From Thermococcus thioreducens (GTDB lineage Archaea; Methanobacteriota_B; Thermococci; Thermococcales; Thermococcaceae), in assembly GCF_002214545.1 (NCBI RefSeq), contig NZ_CP015105.1, positions 1,550,001 to 1,614,000 of the forward strand: a stretch of DNA of 64,000 nt. Direction: 5' to 3'. A program made the position numbers and the translations under genes. Numbering within the stretch: position 1 is the stretch's first letter; every line of letters begins with the position of its first letter. The notes beneath the pieces were generated by a model. The model ran no database searches and had not been told where the DNA came from. It saw only the letters and a list, made by a program, of their open reading frames with translations. Below, in pieces: positions 62,101 to 64,000 of this stretch.

Positions 62101-64000
62101 ATGTCAATGCGACGGAAATTATTAAGTGTTTTGTTGCTTGGTGTATTGGTTTTGGGCTCTTTTGGGAGTGCAAGTATTGTTAAGGACAGCAATGACAAAG
62201 CTTGCCAGCCCGTGAATTACTGGGTTTTTGAGAATGGACAGTGGGTTCAGAAGAGCGAGCCCAGAGTCTGGCGGTACTGCCAAGAGCCTGAGAAAGCCAG
62301 AGGTTTTGAAGGGTTTGCATTCAAAGAAATGCCCTATGGCTTGTTCAAGAAACGGACCCAATGGCTTTGCACCAAGCTGCAAGGGATTTAATGGAGTTGG
62401 TAGGAATTAATGAACTCAAGGGGAAATTCTCAACAAGTTTGCCTTCTTACGGTGGGATGTTTATTAACGAGGAGAAAGGATTAATCTTCGTGTATGTGAA
62501 GGATGAGAAAGATAAGGAGGAACTCAAACAGGCATTAGGAAAATACAGAGGAAAAGTGAACGTAGTATTCCTAAGAGGAAAATATAGCTTTGAACAGTTA
62601 GTAAAGTGGAAGAACTTGGCTTTAAATCTTGACATTGAAAAACTCGGTATTTCAGGCATTGACGCTGATGAGGCCCACAATATGCTAACAATAGAACTTA
62701 CAAAGGTAACACAAGAAAAGCTAAAGACTCTTGAACATGAATTGGACAGACTGAGGATACCCAAAACAGCCATACGAATAGAAGAAGTTGGAAGAATGTC
62801 ACTTGATAGTTCCCCTACTGAAGTGTTTGATCCCCTCATTGGGGGAATTGGCATTCGGATAAGCCCAGGGGATTCTTCAACATGTACTCTTGGATTCACC
62901 GCGAAAATCAGTGGTGAGGATTACTTTGTAACTGCGGGCCACTGTGCCGGATTTGGAAATACAGGAGATTCGGTATATCAACCCTGGGGTAATGGTTCAT
63001 GGCGCAAAGTTGGTATAGTATTCAAAAATCCTCCCCTCAGGTATGAAAACGGGAACCATGTTAGAGAGAGTGACAGTTTGTTAGTAAAAGTTTCTGGAAG
63101 AGGGATAGCTCCGCAAATTTATTCCGGATGGGAAGTTGAAGGAACCACAATAAGTGTAGTTGGGTTATATGTGTGCAAATTCGGAATAGGGACAAGAGAA
63201 ACAAATTGTGGTCATGTTATGAAAACAAATAAGGTCTCAGTGCTAAAAGGGAACATTTTAATTACAGATACTTCCGAAGTCGTAGGGATGGAGCATGCAG
63301 GAGGGGATAGTGGGGCACCGGTGTTCGTGAAGCCGTACTATACTCCGAGTACAAGGATAGTGGGAATTCACTTCGGCGGAGTGGAAGGGACAACAATCAC
63401 AGGTTTCAGTGAAATTGACGGAATATTCCGTGAGCTGGGAAATATGAGGTTGCATACAATGGGTAAGCGCTCGATAATAGCCGTTTCCATTCTTCTTTTG
63501 CTATTTTTCGGAGCTTTTGTATTTTCCCGAGCAATGAAAACGGCCGAGATTTATGTGACCGTCTATTATCCTGGAGAACTCGAGGCTGATGGCTACTACG
63601 TAAAAGATGATCAAATAACTCTGAAGTTCCACGTCCTCAAGGGTTCTGAGGGCCTCAAAGGGCACTTCGAAAAGTTCAAAATTCGGTGCTTTCTCTGCAA
63701 CCTCGACCTTGAGAACGCAACCGTTGTGGTTGATATTGATGGAACACCTTTGTATCCAACCTGCAGAGATTACATCATGAGTTTCGACAAAGGGGGTAAC
63801 ATCAAGGGAATGCACTATGTCGTTAGTCCTTACAACTTGACCGAGATTGCGAAGATTAGGATTTTGGAAGGATACGGATTCAGAGAGCTAAAATTTGAAA
63901 ATAATACTCTGATCGTTTTATTATCCCCTGGAAATGGTGAAGAAGTTGAGATTATTCGGTCAAATATCATAGCAGAACACCAGAAAGGGCTTGAGAGGGG
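62101..64000 (+). pseudogene. Trypsin-like (S1) serine protease with membrane domain; frameshifted and cut by window edge
   Basis: MSMRRKLLSVLLLGVLVLGS is a signal peptide. A one-base loss near 62354 (AAACGGACC) shifts the frame; the downstream frame runs without stop to base 64000. It holds a propeptide-like charged region, then the S1 triad: His in FVTAGHCAGF, Asp in VRESDSLLV and Ser in GGDSGAPVFV. Glycine-rich IVGIHFGGVEG closes the protease. In the same frame comes a membrane helix (KRSIIAVSILLLLFFGAFVF, about 63465-63524), then an extracytoplasmic domain. The frame break may be an error or true inactivation. Codon use is AT-rich. A separate gene could start at ATG 63459. Confidence 0.8.

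Noticed and set aside
1-64000. tRNA and rRNA genes, insertion sequences
   Set aside because: I looked for T-loop GGTTCRANTCC-type patterns, rRNA-like stretches, DDE or serine transposases and long terminal repeats and found none convincing; a covariance search would be decisive.

Overview
This window is chromosomal DNA from a hyperthermophilic euryarchaeon of the order Thermococcales, most likely a Thermococcus. The evidence is archaeal information-processing genes (TFB, FEN-1, eIF6, LX, L31e, L39e, S19e, PDCD5-like, GPN-loop GTPase, two CDC48 ATPases), ADP-forming acetyl-CoA synthetase, a split B12-dependent methylmalonyl-CoA mutase, TATA-box promoters with purine-rich GGTGA-type ribosome sites, and a CRISPR repeat of the Thermococcales type (crRNA tag ATTGAAAG). 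Gene density is high and most genes lie in short overlapping operons. I saw no rRNA, tRNA, cas gene or transposase.

Layout. 1-2166: SMC, cut by the left edge. 2.2-5.4 kb: a DUF835 protein, then methylmalonyl-CoA epimerase, MeaB GTPase and the cobalamin-binding mutase subunit, divergent from a PHP phosphoesterase. 5.44-7.22 kb: a 27-repeat CRISPR array read leftward, with its leader on the right. 7.7-9.4 kb: Maf, a box C/D guide RNA and five tiny two-helix membrane proteins in one overlapping operon. 9.5-21.7 kb: PIN-domain ATPase, MinD-like ATPase, GPN GTPase, asparagine synthetase, a secreted CWB2-like protein, glycosyltransferase, Sua5, TPR protein, nucleotidyltransferase and an AAA/DUF4143 ATPase with an operator-like promoter. 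21.7-37.9 kb: serS, moeA, CDC48-1, acdA, fen1, tfb, ribosomal and translation genes, and a VapBC pair. 38-44.4 kb: the mutase large subunit, an MBL enzyme, Hsp20 and CDC48-2.

44.4-55.5 kb: a candidate structured RNA, two 49-residue mini-proteins, a JAMM protease, a second VapBC pair whose antitoxin is frameshifted, mobB, an LSm-like protein, mptE, and a phosphatase/nitrilase/TldE/TldD operon. 55.5-64 kb is accessory: two methyltransferase copies (one broken), a frameshifted propeller-like protein, a CPBP protease, a frameshifted GNAT, a small regulator operon, anchored exoproteins, and an AT-rich, frameshifted trypsin-like protease that runs off the right edge.

How genes connect. The mutase system is split over 35 kb (2.8-4.7 and 38-39.7 kb), but all three transcription units carry the same 15-bp inverted repeat, which suggests a small regulon. 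The two CDC48 paralogs share a 282-bp identical tract, a sign of gene conversion. Hsp20 carries a Phr-type heat-shock operator and is followed by CDC48-2. Several genes from 46 to 62 kb are broken by single-base indels, some of them in homopolymers, so either decay or sequencing error must be considered there.
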